Assembly (NCBI GenBank): GCA_034359265.1
Contig: CP136891.1
Location: 62,410,001 to 62,474,000 of the forward strand
Direction of reading: 5' to 3'
Origin: Canna indica
Lineage: Eukaryota; Streptophyta; Magnoliopsida; Zingiberales; Cannaceae
Length of the DNA stretch: 64,000 nucleotides
Shown here: one piece after another, positions 47,176-59,792 of the stretch
How the letters are laid out: every line of letters starts with the position of its first letter
Numbering within the stretch: position 1 is the first letter of the stretch
Position numbers and translations under genes: made by a program
The notes under the pieces: generated by a model
What the model was told of the DNA's origin: nothing
The model's input: only the letters and a program-made list of their open reading frames with translations
Database searches by the model: none

Positions 47176-48722
47176 ATAATATAATTTTTATTATTTTAAT
47201 ATTAGAAAGATAGAAAATTAGGAAAAAAAATTATCCTCCCATTGGCCCTTCGGTTCTTCTCCTTGTCTCCCTTAAAACTTAAAAGCGAAAAGAGATGTAA
47301 AACCGCGGTCGGTCCTCATGCCTTTCAGTATTTTCCCTAATAAAATATTAAACAACGGTTTCAAATCAAGGAAGGACAAGTGGCACATACATTACTGCAT
47401 AATGTGTCATCACTCGGTGGTTCGTATACTTTGGATGGTCTGTCTCCATCCAACTACTTGTTTGCATACCGACAAGTCTACCAAATGTGGGCTCGACTCG
47501 TGCTCATCGGATTCCACCAGATGCCAGAGTGGGTTCATAAAAGCAATTTAATGTCTCAAAGTATTCTATCAAATGGTTCCACTGCTTGCGCTGTATGCTT
47601 TCCGTTTTCATCGTGTTTCAAGCCTTAAATCCACGGATCACATTCTCTTACAATATTTGACTTATTTATTTATTTTTTTAAAATAAAAATATATTTATGT
47701 CCGATGCTAATTATATTTGGTATTTATCAGTTTTTAGAAAGCACATTGTTTGCACGCCTATTTTCTAAAAAGCCTGTTTGTAGAGCCGTAGAGGGGGACT
47801 AGGGCTTCTCATTTAATGGAGTTGAGTTCATACTTCATACAGTGGTTTTTTTTGTTTTTTCCAAATAAAAATAATCTTTCAATGAAAATAACTCATTTTC
47901 CTTTTTTGGTACAAACTCGTGCATTTGTAAGTGACCTCATTACTTCTGTTTGGTAAAACCCCCCCAAAAAAAGCATAACCCTAATATATGGTAAATTTTA
48001 TAAAATGTTGTAAATTCATATAGACTTGTTGTAAAGTTCTATTATCTTTATTCGCTTCTAATGATATTTTATAGCAAATCAAACGCGGAGATGCAACTTT
48101 GCATCATTGCAAGAGAATCATTCATATATTCAATTAAATTTCGGGAACCAAACGTTTTTTTGCTCGAAGAGAAAGACCAGCTTTACACAAAAGAAAATAA
48201 AAAGAGAGCAAGATGAAAAAGAAAATAAAAAGCACCTGCAATCCACTGAAAGAACATGGTCTCGAATTTACCATCCCACTTGCCATGATTAGTCTTTATT
48301 GCCAACTGATACAGGAAGAAAGGCAGTGACAGCATAACCAAGTATTATTATTATTCTAATGTCCCAAACCATAGTATCATAAACTAAATGATGACCATAT
48401 AACAAAGTCAATGATAAGAGCCATCATCAATCCATACAATATAATGCTATGAAACATGGCGTCTTTGTTTACCTTTAAATGGTAGATACAATCTAAACAA
48501 CACAATCATATCATGAATTGATTTATTTCTCATGGATCTGAATGAATCCCCTCCCAACAGTAGAAGATATGCACACAAAGAATAGCAATAGAGCAGAAGG
48601 AAGTATTCAGAATTGGACCAATCAACCAAACATACATCACACATATATTCCTCAATCCGTGGCATGGGAATTATATGTATAGTACTAGTTCATGCTGTAA
48701 TGACGATGACCTCCCAGAGTGC
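47176..48722. other. Spacer and BAG gene 3' flank
   Basis: No coding sequence was recognised between the gypsy LTR and the BAG stop codon. The part nearest 48722 (about 48400 upward) is probably the BAG 3'UTR, by position. Confidence 0.45.
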
Positions 48723-50174
48723 TCAGAACAGCTCCCACTCGAACCTTGCATGGGGCGTGGAGGAGGCGGTGGAGGAGGCCGTGGTAGTGGATGAGGTGGG
48801 TGTCGAGGTGGACGGCGTCAGTAGGTCGAACGGTTCCCAATTCGTCAACGCTGGCTGTGTCGGCTGCGGCAGGCCGTTCTGCTGGAATTGCGGTCTTGTG
48901 TGCAACTGCTGCAGCGCCGCCGGCGGCTGCTGCTGATGTGGCTGTTCAAAGAGGTTTTGTAATTGCTGCAAGTCCCTCGCTTGCTGCATTTGTTGCTGGT
49001 ATTGAGGTTGAATGGAGTGTAGCAAGGGCTGTTGATGCTTCGGCTGAGGTTGAATTGGAAGCTGCACCGGATGTGCTTGAGAAGCTTTCTGGAGTGGGGA
49101 TCTGCGCTGCTCTTTGCTTAATTCAGCATTTGCTCTCGGCGTCGCGTTCTTGATCTTGATCGAGTCCAGTGTTTCAACATGCTTCTGTACCCTTTTTATC
49201 TATTCTTGAGCAAATGAATTAATCAGCAATCGATTAAATGAACAATTAAGCTCGATTTGAGTGAAAAAAAGAAGAATAAATAACCTTTGACAAGAATCGG
49301 TGCTGATATTAATTACCTGAATTTTCCTCTGCAGCTTCACATCACCGTCGGCGACAATGGCATCCAACTTAACCAGCTCATTCATCAAGCATTCAGTGAG
49401 ATTGATCACATCATTCCCCACCACCCTCCCACCTTTGTTCAGAATCGCCTCCAACGCAATAACCTGATCGATTAATTTAAGTTCACAGGACCATTCTTTC
49501 AGACCAAAGGTATGGGAAGGTTAGCCAATATTATTGATGAGTGTGACGAGACTACCTTGGAGGCGAGTCGGTCGACCTCGAGACTAATGGTGGAAATGGA
49601 CTTGGCGGCCTTCTCCATGTTGTTAGTCTTGCGCATCTCTAGCAGGCGCTTAGCCTTCGCCGTCGGGTCCTCCATTAACACCACTTTCGATTTGTCCTTC
49701 ACGCCGGCGGCATCGAGGAACGCTGTGGACTCCCTCTCCTTGTCCTTGTACATCAGCTTCATGTCCAGAGGATGCAGCCCCGTCCTGGCCGACAGCGCCT
49801 TCTTCAGCTCCCCTGGCAGCCATCACCACCGCACTTATTCAGTCAATTCGGCGATCACCTTGAGTGGGTCAACCCGCCGCAACAAGAAAAAGAGAAAAAA
49901 AGACGGAGCGAAGTAGCGTGCGCTTACAAAAGGAGGCCTGCGAGCTGATGTAGATCTCGTGGCACGCGGCGCCGTACTTAACCTTGACGCGGATGGTGGG
50001 TACGGGAGCGGCCATGGCGTCGTCGCCAGGGTTGCGCATCTGGACGAGCATTCCGCTCGGCCTGACTTCCCAAACCTCCGCCGCCGCCAATTTCTCCGCC
50101 TTTGGCGACTCCTTTATTGGACTGAACGCCGATCCCACAGACATCGTCGCCCTCCCGTTTGTTCTCGACCGCAT
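48723..50174 (-). CDS. BAG family co-chaperone, UBL + BAG domains, four exons
   Basis: The exons are 49928-50174, 49556-49812, 49317-49463 and 48723-49199. Introns have GT donors (TTT|GTAAGC, AAG|GTAGTC, CAG|GTAATT) and AG acceptors, and phases agree, giving 375 residues. The start is the ATG at 50172-50174 (MRSRTNGRATMSVGS). Residues about 60-130 form a ubiquitin-like domain (RVKVKYGAACHEIYISS, then MKLMYKDKERESTAFLDAAGVKDKSKV). Residues about 148-226 form the BAG domain (KAAKSISTISLEVDRL, ILNKGGRVVGNDVINL, LVKLDAIVADGDVKLQRK), which binds the Hsp70 ATPase domain as a nucleotide-exchange factor. The rest is a glutamine-rich tail with a conserved WEPFDLLT and a final FEWELF. The layout matches Arabidopsis BAG1-BAG4. 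At the first splice junction the codon is TGG (Trp), where relatives usually have Gly in GELKK. Confidence 0.9.
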
Positions 50175-51130
50175 TTTGCTCTCTAGATCTTCGAAATCCA
50201 AAGGATCTACAGAGAAGCAAGCAACCCGAGATGTGTCCTCCAAAATCTCACAGTCACAGTGCTGAGAATTATTCCGGAACGGGGAAAAGGAGAAGGTAGC
50301 CCCAAAATACGCTTTGTAATCCACCAAGAACAAAAGGCCTGCTTCTTCAGCTCTGGTATCCTGTGGCTAGAAGAAGAAGAGGGAGGGAGGGAGGAAGGAC
50401 GAAGGAAGAAGGAAGAAGGGGGGAAATTAATAATTGTTAATGAAGGGACGAGGAGAACAACTGGGAGACAAGCAAATATATATATTAGTAAAGAATTCGC
50501 GAGCCAACAACAGGATACGCAAGGCGAACAAATGTGGAACACAAAATGGCGAGCGACGGCAAAACAAGCAGCGACTGGTGGGCGATGGACCACCTCTCTC
50601 TACTCTTTTCACCCACGCTTCAGCAATGCATTACCGCTTCTTTTACCGCTTTACTACCTTTTCCTTCACCCTCGTGTCAAAACTCAAAACCGAGACAGAG
50701 CGACACGACACCAACAATTATGACGCTTGTTTACATCCCATTTGCGATCTAGCCCACTTCACCTACCTGGCTTGTCACTCGAAACACGAGCAGGACCGCG
50801 CGGGCCCCGATCAAAATACGAGCTGGAGTTGCTAGGTCTTATTTAAAACAGCGCGGAAGAATCTTACAAGTTATAACGGGGTCGGCCGAGGGCGATCGTA
50901 ACGTCACCCGATATGGGGGCTGCGGGCCGGCGAAGACACGAGCGAGATAGCGGGCGGGGCCCGCTACCACCGACGCTCCTCGGAGAATTTATGCCCACGA
51001 GGGACTCGCGCAGCCGTCGATCTGCATCCGACGGTGGCGAAAGCGATGGAGCACCCACGGCGTGGCGTGACGTTTAACCCCGGCTTGCGGGTCCCCGCGC
51101 GAGATAGAAGACGCCGTACCCACTTAGCCG
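50175..51130. promoter_or_regulatory. BAG 5'UTR and upstream region
   Basis: Positions 50175 to about 50600 should hold the 5'UTR and promoter of the BAG gene. They contain a purine run (GGGAGGGAGGGAGGAAGGA near 50380). 50860-51130 is unusually GC-rich and CpG-rich for an intergenic stretch. No core promoter element could be assigned with confidence. Confidence 0.4.
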
Positions 51131-52249
51131 TGACGTATTGTGATTAGGAAATAATTAAACATGTAAAAATTAAATCCCATGGCGTGGAATTTGTATGGAA
51201 TTATTAAAGAAAGCAAAAGGAAGAGTGGAATTGGTGGAGTTTCATTGTCACATCTCAATTTCTAAAGCGTATTAGTATAAAGGTGACAAATGAGTGCGGT
51301 GAATAAGCCCATAGATGAAGAGAGGTTTTGTTGGGGGCAAATAGTGTTGGATTTGGAGCATGTGTTAACGTAATTAGGGGATACGACCTTTTCTGAGGTC
51401 CATCAATTATTAGTACTTGATAGTAAGAAATAATTAGAGAGATGAAAAAGCAGGATGTCGACGTGGCATGCAGAACGAACGAACTTTTTATTATATTATA
51501 TTCCTCGTTCTCGTACACTGTTTGCATTGCACCGTACGAGAGCAAAAGTAATTAAGTTTAACCTTTGGAACAAAATGATATATACAATCATTATTTGGGT
51601 TTTTGTTGTTGAGTTATCAGTTATGTGTCCGTGTTTTCTTCCATTTCAGGCGCTTTTTAGGTACTGCACGTGTTTTTTTTGCTTGGTATATACGAAGGTC
51701 ATCTTATACGTGATAGAAATAAGCAATTGAGTAATCATGTCGTGAAGGACTTCGTGGTTAAGAGGAACTATAATATAAGAGAGATGTATTTGTTGTGTTA
51801 TTTTGATTCTGTCATTATTGCAAGTGTTTTTTTTAAATTCAGATTATAATGGGCGAGGTAAAAAAATAGTCTAATTTTAAACTCATCATGGAAAAACCAA
51901 CACAAATAACACCTTCACATGACTCTACATAGCTGCAGATATATATTAGGACCAGGAGGAGTATTGATTCCTCTGTTTTTTAAAAAAAATATATTAAATA
52001 TTAAAAATAATTTAGTAATTTTTTTAAAAAAAACATTACTGTAAATAATAAAGTTGGATAATATTTTTTAAATCCAAAACTTTATTATTAAGAAATCATA
52101 GCTTGGCGATTAAATATTTGGGTACTTGTTTTGTCCATAGGTTAAGTTTCATCCTTATCTAGCTCTACTCTAGAGTGTCTTATATGCATTCTTTTCTTTC
52201 TCACAATAATGAAATATAAAGTCTTTTTTTTAGAAAAATAAAGTTTAAA
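51131..52249. other. AT-rich spacer, no gene seen
   Basis: No coding, RNA or terminal-repeat feature could be supported here. Confidence 0.5.
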
Positions 52250-54290
52250 TGCTTCACAAGTCCTTTTTCGAAATGTCGAGAGAAGGCGCCAAAGGCAACT
52301 CTCTCGTCCCTGACAAGAGTTCCACCTAGATTTGGATTTCGAAGCTAAAGAGGCCGACGTATCCTTGCAAAGACTCTACTAGAGTCGCCTCCTATAATAG
52401 CGAGGGGAATAGATCCACTTTATTGAAAGATGGGAAGGCACAAGCCGGAGATGGAGCGATGGAGGAAGGTCCGATCACAAGATTAAGCCATAATTATGCA
52501 AAATTTGACTTGAAGAAGCCGAGGTTCTTGGGCTGCGTTATTCAAGGAGGCAAGTTATCATTCAGTATTGGACACCAATAAGATGAAAGATTCGAGGATC
52601 AAAGCGACTCAGGAAAGCTCTTCATATGAGGTGTTCATTGAGGATGATCTGATGGAATCAACCAGGCCGAGTTGGGGTAAATTGCTTGTATGGTAAATTT
52701 ATTGGAAAGACTCCTCCATTAAAGATGGTTCAATTTGTGCATGTTACCTAAAATTTGAAAAAAATAAGCACAGCATGCAAGTAGTTGATTTTAGCTTCCG
52801 GCTTTTTTTGCTTCAAATTTGCGAATATAGATGGGGTGAATTTTATTCTTTCAAGACGTCCTTGATTTCTGAATGGTCAAATATTATTATCAATACATTG
52901 GAAAGCTAATTTTCAATATTTGTTAGAAAAAAATGACATTTTACCTATTTGGATACAATTCCCGGATCTGCCGGTGGAATATTTGCATAAGAATATTTTG
53001 CTCAAATTGGCATCCATTGTAGGCCATCCAGTAAAGGTGGATGGAATCACTGTTTGAGGCTTAAGAGCTAAATATGTTAGGATTTGCATTCTATGGAAAT
53101 TGAACTAGAGTATTTCTAAAGGAATTTGGATTAATTGTATGAGTAGCATAATTTGGCAAGCAATTGCATTTGAAAACATCTCTGGGCTTTGTTATTACTG
53201 TAGGAAAATGGAACACTTCGCTGAATCTTGCCAAGAGACAACTATGACTAACAAATTGATAGGGTTAGCTAAAAACAAGGATAACAATTGTAACATTACT
53301 AATGATGGCATAAAGGAAAGGGATGCTGTTGCTGAATGTCCATGAACCTTGACAATTAGTAAATAGAAGAAAAAAATACCCAATTGCGAGGAGAAACTAT
53401 TAAAATTAAAATTCTAAACTCTATTATATATATTGGTGAATGACCAGGAGGTTAATGTAATGGCCCTTGATAGTTCCAATCTGAGTTCACCAAAACATTT
53501 TGCTAAAGAGATGGATTAGATAACATTGAAGAAAAATGGAAAATGGTACTGCTAGTGATTTGAAAATTAAGGATAACAAAAACCCCAGGGAAAAATCCTT
53601 TTAGTAATTCAGACCAGACAAATATACAAAAATAAGTCAGTTTGCTTTTCTGTACCAGGGTCTGAGCCTGTTCAGATTCTTGTTAATATAGAGAAAGATA
53701 TTGTGAATTTTCACAAAAAGATGACTGAGGTTTTTGAGATAATTGTTAGTGAAATTAAAGAGAAAGAAATACTTGAACATGAGAAAATCAATACTGATTT
53801 CTTGGTAAACTCTCAACGAATGAATTCAAGAAGGAGAAAACCCATATTCATTTATCAAATTTTCCTTTCAACACTAAGCAAAATAAAGGAAAGAAAATGA
53901 GATTCTCCAATGACTCTAAGGCCATCCCATCTAATGGAGACCCAAAACAAAGTCAAGAAGATAATAACATAAGAGGTGGTCTCAAGGATGTTGCATGAGA
54001 TCACCTAAAAATTCTTATGAAAAAAAAATAAACATGACCTGATACTATTAGTTGAGACACATTTGACTGAGATTAATTCCTTGATCTGTATCAGTAAATT
54101 TAGTGCAAGCTGGTCTGGTATTTCTGTAGCTAGTGATGGAAGATCAGGAGGTATCATATTGGTTTGGAGGAATAATTGTTTTAATGCTAAGAAGGTATTT
54201 GATTCCAGCCAATTATTGAATTTAATCATTTACCCTAAAAATAAGAAACCTTGGTTGTTGAGTGGTGTATATATATGCTAGCAACATATA
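52250..54290 (+). pseudogene. LINE (L1-type) remnant, ORF1 and start of endonuclease
   Basis: Decayed frames contain a DUF4283-like segment (PIWIQFPDLPVEYLHKNILLKLASIVGHPVKVDG near 52950-53040) and a zinc knuckle CYYCRKMEHFAESC near 53195, as in ORF1 of plant L1 elements. The start of the apurinic-type endonuclease of ORF2 follows (SASWSGISVASDGRSGGIILVWRNN near 54100, then SGVYIC). The sequence is lost after 54290, and reverse transcriptase is absent. It is cut by the gypsy LTR near 54371. Confidence 0.75.
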
Positions 54291-54370
54291 TGTTTACAGA
54301 ATGATGCTTTGGAATTTCTTAAGTAAAATTGACATTGGTGATCCACCATGGTGTTCTTGCTTGAATTCAG

Positions 54371-54858
54371 AGTGATGCGGTGTGGTTCGGTGTGTCTCCT
54401 GGTCAGGTGCAACTCTGGCGGGGAGTGGGGACTTGCAAAAGATATTTTGATGCTCAAGTCAGGGTATGTTCAAGGTGAGTGTAATAGAAATTAGAATCTC
54501 TTGTACATGAGGATCGTGACGTCTGTATATATTGCAGGATAAGGGATGATTGGTGATGATGTCGTTTGGTAATCTTGTAGGGATGTTGCTCAAAATGGGT
54601 CAAGGCTGATCCCGAAGATGTCGGGTTCGTAAATGACGAATCCCTCATAATTAATTAGGATAGAGGTATCCTTGTATGATCGAGTGGAGCCCCCGGGCTA
54701 AGCCATCTGGCTTGTCTTGAGTTTGGTTCATGAGTGTGGGCGCTTTTTGGGTCGTGCCCAAAGTGCAAGTCCAGTCTATAGCCCCTGAGTTTGGTCGGAG
54801 TTCGAGGACTTCATGTCGAGCTCTAAGTAGCGCGTTAGTCTTTGATTTTAGAGAGACG
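54371..54858 (-). repeat. Gypsy LTR, same family as 46745-47175
   Basis: The sequence aligns block by block with 46780-47170 in the same orientation (TGCGGTGTGGTTCGGTGTG, GCTCAAGT, GTATATATTGCAGG, CTGATCCCGAAGATGTCGGG). It is the probable 3' LTR of the minus-oriented element whose remains fill 56477-58104. The right border is hidden by the LTR inserted at 54859. Confidence 0.6.
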
Positions 54859-56471
54859 TGTTGGTGAAATGGTCACACTAGATGAGGGGTGAATAGTCTG
54901 TCAACTAAATTCTTTTCACCTAATTTCGGTTTAAATCTTTTCTTAAACTACTTAGGCAAATTATAATTTATCGACTAAATGCGAAAGCCATAATAAAATA
55001 ATTAAACACAAATAAAGATAGCAATGTTAACACAATGGGATTTATAGTGGTTCGGCCCCAATGCCTACTCCACTACCTAAGTACCCCACTTAGGATTTCC
55101 AAACTAAATTTTACTAGATTAATTATTTCCCTTACAAAAAGAACTTTACACCGAAAAGTCTCTGCTCTCAAACCGAAGGCACTTCCACACCCGAAAGTAT
55201 CCCGCCTTTCTACCGAGATCAAGCACTCTCCCACCTCAACCTAAGGGATAATTCAACTAATCATAGTAAACTAAGTTTACAATGGTGGATTTAAGCCTTA
55301 ACATCAAGACAATCACCAACTCAATCAACCTAGCACTCTAAGTTTACACGAACTCAAATACAATAAAATGAACAACAAAATACAATAATAAATGGATAAA
55401 TAAATTAAATAATAAAGTACTTAGCACCGCAACAAGATTCCTAGCTTCCTCTTGATGCCTTTGATGGTTAAGTAATGAATGAATGAAGGCAAGATCAAGG
55501 TTTTTGGCTCAAGCTAGGGTTTTCACAAGATTGGCTCAATGAGGGCTTAGAATTGATCAAAAGATGGCTCAAGGAGGTTAGAAATGATCAGCATCATGGA
55601 GCAAGGCTCTCATGACTTCCTATTTATAAGCCATGAAGAGAAGAGAAAGCTCCCCTCTTCTCAACGGGCGAATTTTTGCTCGTTACCGACCGCCGGTCGA
55701 CCGACCGAGTGACCGCCGAGCGACCGAATGGCTTCTGCTAATTTTGAGCATCATTCGGTCGATCGTGGTCAACCGGAACTGAAAAAAATAGGGTAGTTTT
55801 ACTATTTTTCAGCCCGTTTATTCGTTTTTGGGTTCGATCTTCGCTAGGTCTTCTTATATTATATTTATAAACTTTAAAACATAAATGTTATATAAGGATT
55901 ACCCCCCATTTGGATTCAATAAAAATATCCAAAAAATCAAAATTGTTAAGAATCAAAATCTAACTTTTGGGGTCTAGTACAAATTTTCAAAAAATAAAAA
56001 TTTTATAATCTCCGGGGTCAAATATGGGTATGTTAAATGCTTCCAAAAATTCCTTAAAAATATATTGTTATCTAGTTTTTACCTAAGGAATAATTATCGA
56101 TACTTTTGCTGCCAAGAAAATGTCTAGGTCATATAGCACTCCAAGGAGCTCCCTAGGATTAGTGAATTCCAGGGTCTTTTTTAATTTGCCGATTTTTCAT
56201 ATTTTGGGATTCAGGTTTTAGTTTTTGGATTTCTTTGCATCATCACGTGGATTTACAACACATACTAGACACGCTAAACCTAAACTTTAATTTCCCGAAG
56301 AATCCCGAGCATCGACGAGCGTCCTTGCCGATTTCTCTGATTTTTTCGATCAAGGAAGTCGTACGCTAACCGATATGGAACATGAAAATAACTCTCCATA
56401 AAATTATTAGTTCCATGTTTGTTATCATCAAAATCGAGATTAAGATCAAGGTTGAAAATCTTAGGCCAACA
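54859..56471 (-). mobile_element. Solo LTR, Sirevirus-like, perfect target duplication
   Basis: The segment has termini TGTTGGTG (54859) and GGCCAACA (56471) and perfect 5-bp flanks AGACG at 54854-54858 and 56472-56476. It carries the palindrome cluster at 55685-55770 and no internal domain. Confidence 0.9.
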
Positions 56472-56476
56472 AGACG

Positions 56477-57500
56477 TCGATTGGCTTCTGCTGATGCTCG
56501 GCGGAGATAGGAGTTATTGCTTTTGCAACTCTTCGTCTTTTGAAATAAGTACGATAGTTGCGTGGAGGGAAATGGTGCACTTTTGCGTGTCACTGCTTGT
56601 GCAATCATTAAACCTGGCAATGAGTAATTGTGATAAAATATTGGATCCAAAGTTTCCAAGGCACTTTAAATGTTGGTGCTTTTGACGGCCGTGGCTCCGT
56701 TAGTGGGAAGGTGACGACGATTGTTATAGTGACAGTTCTTGTACCAAGCCTTTAAATAGCCCCCTATATTTTACATTTTTCATGTAAGAGTTTGCAATGG
56801 AGTGGGATATATCGGAGATTACCATTCCTTTGGGAGCCAACCTTGGTCTGGTAGCAAATAGATCAAAGATCACCGTGGGTTCGCACCGTTGGGCTTAGAG
56901 GGGATCTGGGAGGCGTGAGGTTGGCCTCGCCGGCGAAGGTGGCTAAAGATCTTTGTTCGGCTAACCATGGTGAGTTTGCACCGCAGGGCTTATGTGCCGA
57001 ACACTATTTTCTGTAGTTGATCGGCCTACTCGTCGAAATGCCCGGCCGTCTCTTGCTTCATCCCTCTCAAGAACAGGGCATGGTCTGACCAGATTGGGGC
57101 TATTGTTTTTGTGGTTCATGAGAAATGCCCGACATCTGCTTGTGGTCCAACATCGATTGGCTTCTTCACAATCGTATCGTTGAAATATTTTTTTTCTCCA
57201 ATCATTGCTTATATCATCATCTTTATATACTCATGTTACTTGTTTCTCTGTTTGTGAGTCGCCCTTCGCGAGTTTGTAAATGTAAATCTCCTCATTATGG
57301 GGCTTCATGAATAAAGAGAATGTATCTTTTCTATCCTTCTTTATCTGTTCTTCGATGTGTGTTTGTTTGGCCATTTTCCGACCTATATGTTGAATGGTGT
57401 CGATGTCATTTTTTGCCGACCTCTGTCGGTTGTATGTCTCTGCCCAAAAATGAAATTAAGGATAGGGTTACCTGTTTGGCAGTCGTGTGCTCCCTTTGAA
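56477..57500 (-). other. Gypsy internal 3' region, minus orientation
   Basis: Blocks match, in reverse, the plus-strand gypsy 3' region (AAATTTACATTTACAA, CGAAGGGCGA and CTTTATT at 57255-57330 against 26360-26430). Sequence near 56510-56590 resembles 30430-30500. No intact frame. Confidence 0.5.
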
Positions 57501-57529
57501 GATGTTGAAATCCTGAAAGGGGGAGGGCG

Positions 57530-58104
57530 TTGAGGTCGAGGACCAGACTTGGTGAAAACTGAGTTCTCTAGGAGCACGCTTCCGGTCATTGTAAGGGCTC
57601 TAATGCTATAAGTAATGGTGCTGAGGCCGACGAGCAAGACTGGTAAAAATCGAGCTCTAGTCATTGTAAGGGCTCTGAGGTCGTAAGTAGTGGCGTTGAT
57701 GCCGGGGACCAGACTCGGTGAAAACCAAGCTCGTAAGAGCACGCTTTGGGTCGTTGTAAGGGCTCTAAGACCGTAAGTAATGACGCTTAGGCCGACGATA
57801 TATCCAAACTAGTGAAAACCAAGCACTGATTATTATAAGGGCTTTGAGGTCGTAAGTAGTGGTGCTGAGGTCGGGGACTAGACTCGGTGAAAATCGAGCT
57901 TGCGAGGAGCGCGCTTCAGGTCATTGTAAGGGCTTTGAGGCCGTAAGTAATGGTGCTGAGGCCGACGAGCTAGACTGGTGAAAACTGAGCTCTAGCAACT
58001 GTAAGGGCTATGAGGTCATAAGTAGTGGTGCTGATGTCAGGTACTAGACTCAGTGAAAATCATGCTCGCGAGGAGCGCGTTTCGGGTCATTGTAAGGGCT
58101 TTGA
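57530..58104 (-). repeat. Tandem array alternating 75 and 90 bp units
   Basis: GTAAGGGCT-type landmarks occur at 57591, 57666, 57756, 57835, 57926, 58001 and 58092, spaced 75, 90, 79, 91, 75 and 91 bp. The alternation indicates a dimeric repeat of about 165-170 bp. The sequence is the reverse complement of the 25436-26200 array family. It is truncated by the LTR at 58105. Confidence 0.85.
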
Positions 58105-59792
58105 TGTTGTCTGAAATCCGACACTAGAAGGGGGGGTTGAATAATGTCTGTCCCTTGTTTTTATTTTATTAATTTTCTTTTTTGCTTAGTTTCAACTTCA
58201 AGTGAATGCAAATGTAATTTAGCAATGTGAGTTATCAATTATAAGAACAATAATGAGCAAATATTCAAAGCAATGCAAACACGATGAAATATAGTGGTTC
58301 GGCCAACCGCCTACTCCACTACCTTGGCTCATCACCAAGGATTTCTAACCAACTACTTTATAGAACTTGTGTTTCCCTTTGAATACAACTGATGACATAA
58401 TTATCACCTCTTTGAGAATTCCTCAAACCTATTCACCTAGGCAAAACACAAATCTATAAAGCCTAACCCTAAGTGTTTCTCTAGCACACCTAGCAAGCTA
58501 TTACAGGTGAAAACAAGTTTAAAAACAACTTCAAATACAATGAAAAAGAGCTAGGAATTTGAGAAAAGAACCAATGCTCTTTTCCCAAGCCTTCGAGCCT
58601 TCAACTTGCCAGGGGATGAGCTTGAATCATAGCAGAGTTGAGGAAAAGTGGGTGCTTGAAGAAGAACGTCGACGGAATTGCAGGGCGCACAACAATCGAT
58701 CTCTTTGAAGGCTTAAATCACTTCTTACATGCTCAATAATATTTCTAAGGCGTTTTAAAGAAGTCAGGTGAGGGCTATTTATAACCCTCAATTGAACGGG
58801 CTGTTCAATGGGCGGAAAACTTGCCGTTACAGTCATTCGGTCACTTGTCGGTCGATCGTCGGTCGATAGACCGATCGACAGCCTACGACTGCTGCCCTTT
58901 CTGTGCTTTACTCGCGCCCTCCGGTCGACCGATGGGTCGACCGAATGGATCGTGACTTCATCAATCCACAATTCGATCGACCGATGCACCTTCTACCAAT
59001 TTTTGGCATCGGTCGATCGATCGACCGATCGACCGACGTAGCCTTGAGCCGACTTCTTCACCATCTTTGGTCGACCGACAGGTCGACCAATTGGCTACTA
59101 CCATTTTGCGGCATCATTCGGTCGATCGATCGACCATTGTCGGTTGACCGACCGATCGACCGCCTGCGACCACTACCCTTTCTGTGCTTTACTCGCACCG
59201 TACGGTCGACCGAATGGATCGCGACTTCATTGATCCGCAATCCGGTCGACCGATTAGTCGACTGATGCACCTTCTGCCAATTTTTGACATCGATCGGTCG
59301 ATTGATCGGTCGACCGATGTAACCTTGAGCCGACTTCTTCACCATCTTCGGTCGACCGATAGGTCGATCGATTGGCTACTGCCATTTTGCGGCATCATTC
59401 GGTCGATCGACAAGGCTACTGCCAATACTCTGCCTTGTTCGGTCAACCGACCGATCGACCAAACTCAGGCTGAGGCTGATTTTTTCTTCATATTTGTTAC
59501 ATGCTTTTTCATAGGTTTAGTTTCCAAGTTCTAACTTGGATAACCTTACAATTAGGCTTGGGATGGGATCCTAGGGGTATATTACAAGATATCTACCTGA
59601 TCGATACCCAAGCCTTTTCTTTGACGATCTTTTCTTTCGTTTCAACGATATCTTTTTCCTTCGTATTTCCGAACGAAGTTCGCTTGCTTATCGCAACCTC
59701 AACCTGAACTAAAAATTTCACACATAGATTAAATACATGTTTGTTATCATCAAAATGAAGATCGAAGCTTAAGAGAAACCCTTAAGCCAACA
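58105..59792 (-). repeat. 3' LTR of a copia/Sirevirus element
   Basis: In element orientation the LTR runs from TGTTGGCTTAAGGG at 59792 to GACAACA at 58105 (1688 bp). A polypurine tract (AAAAAGGGAGAGAT) adjoins it at 59793. Positions 58850-59405 contain a tandem duplication of about 281 bp (CCCTTTCTGTGC at 58895 and 59176), each copy rich in GGTCGACCG palindromes. It matches the solo LTR at 31703-33000. The 5' LTR lies beyond the window. Confidence 0.85.

Noticed and set aside
48613..49153. Plus-strand alanine/valine-rich ORFs
   Set aside because: They are antisense shadows of the glutamine-rich last exon of the BAG gene.
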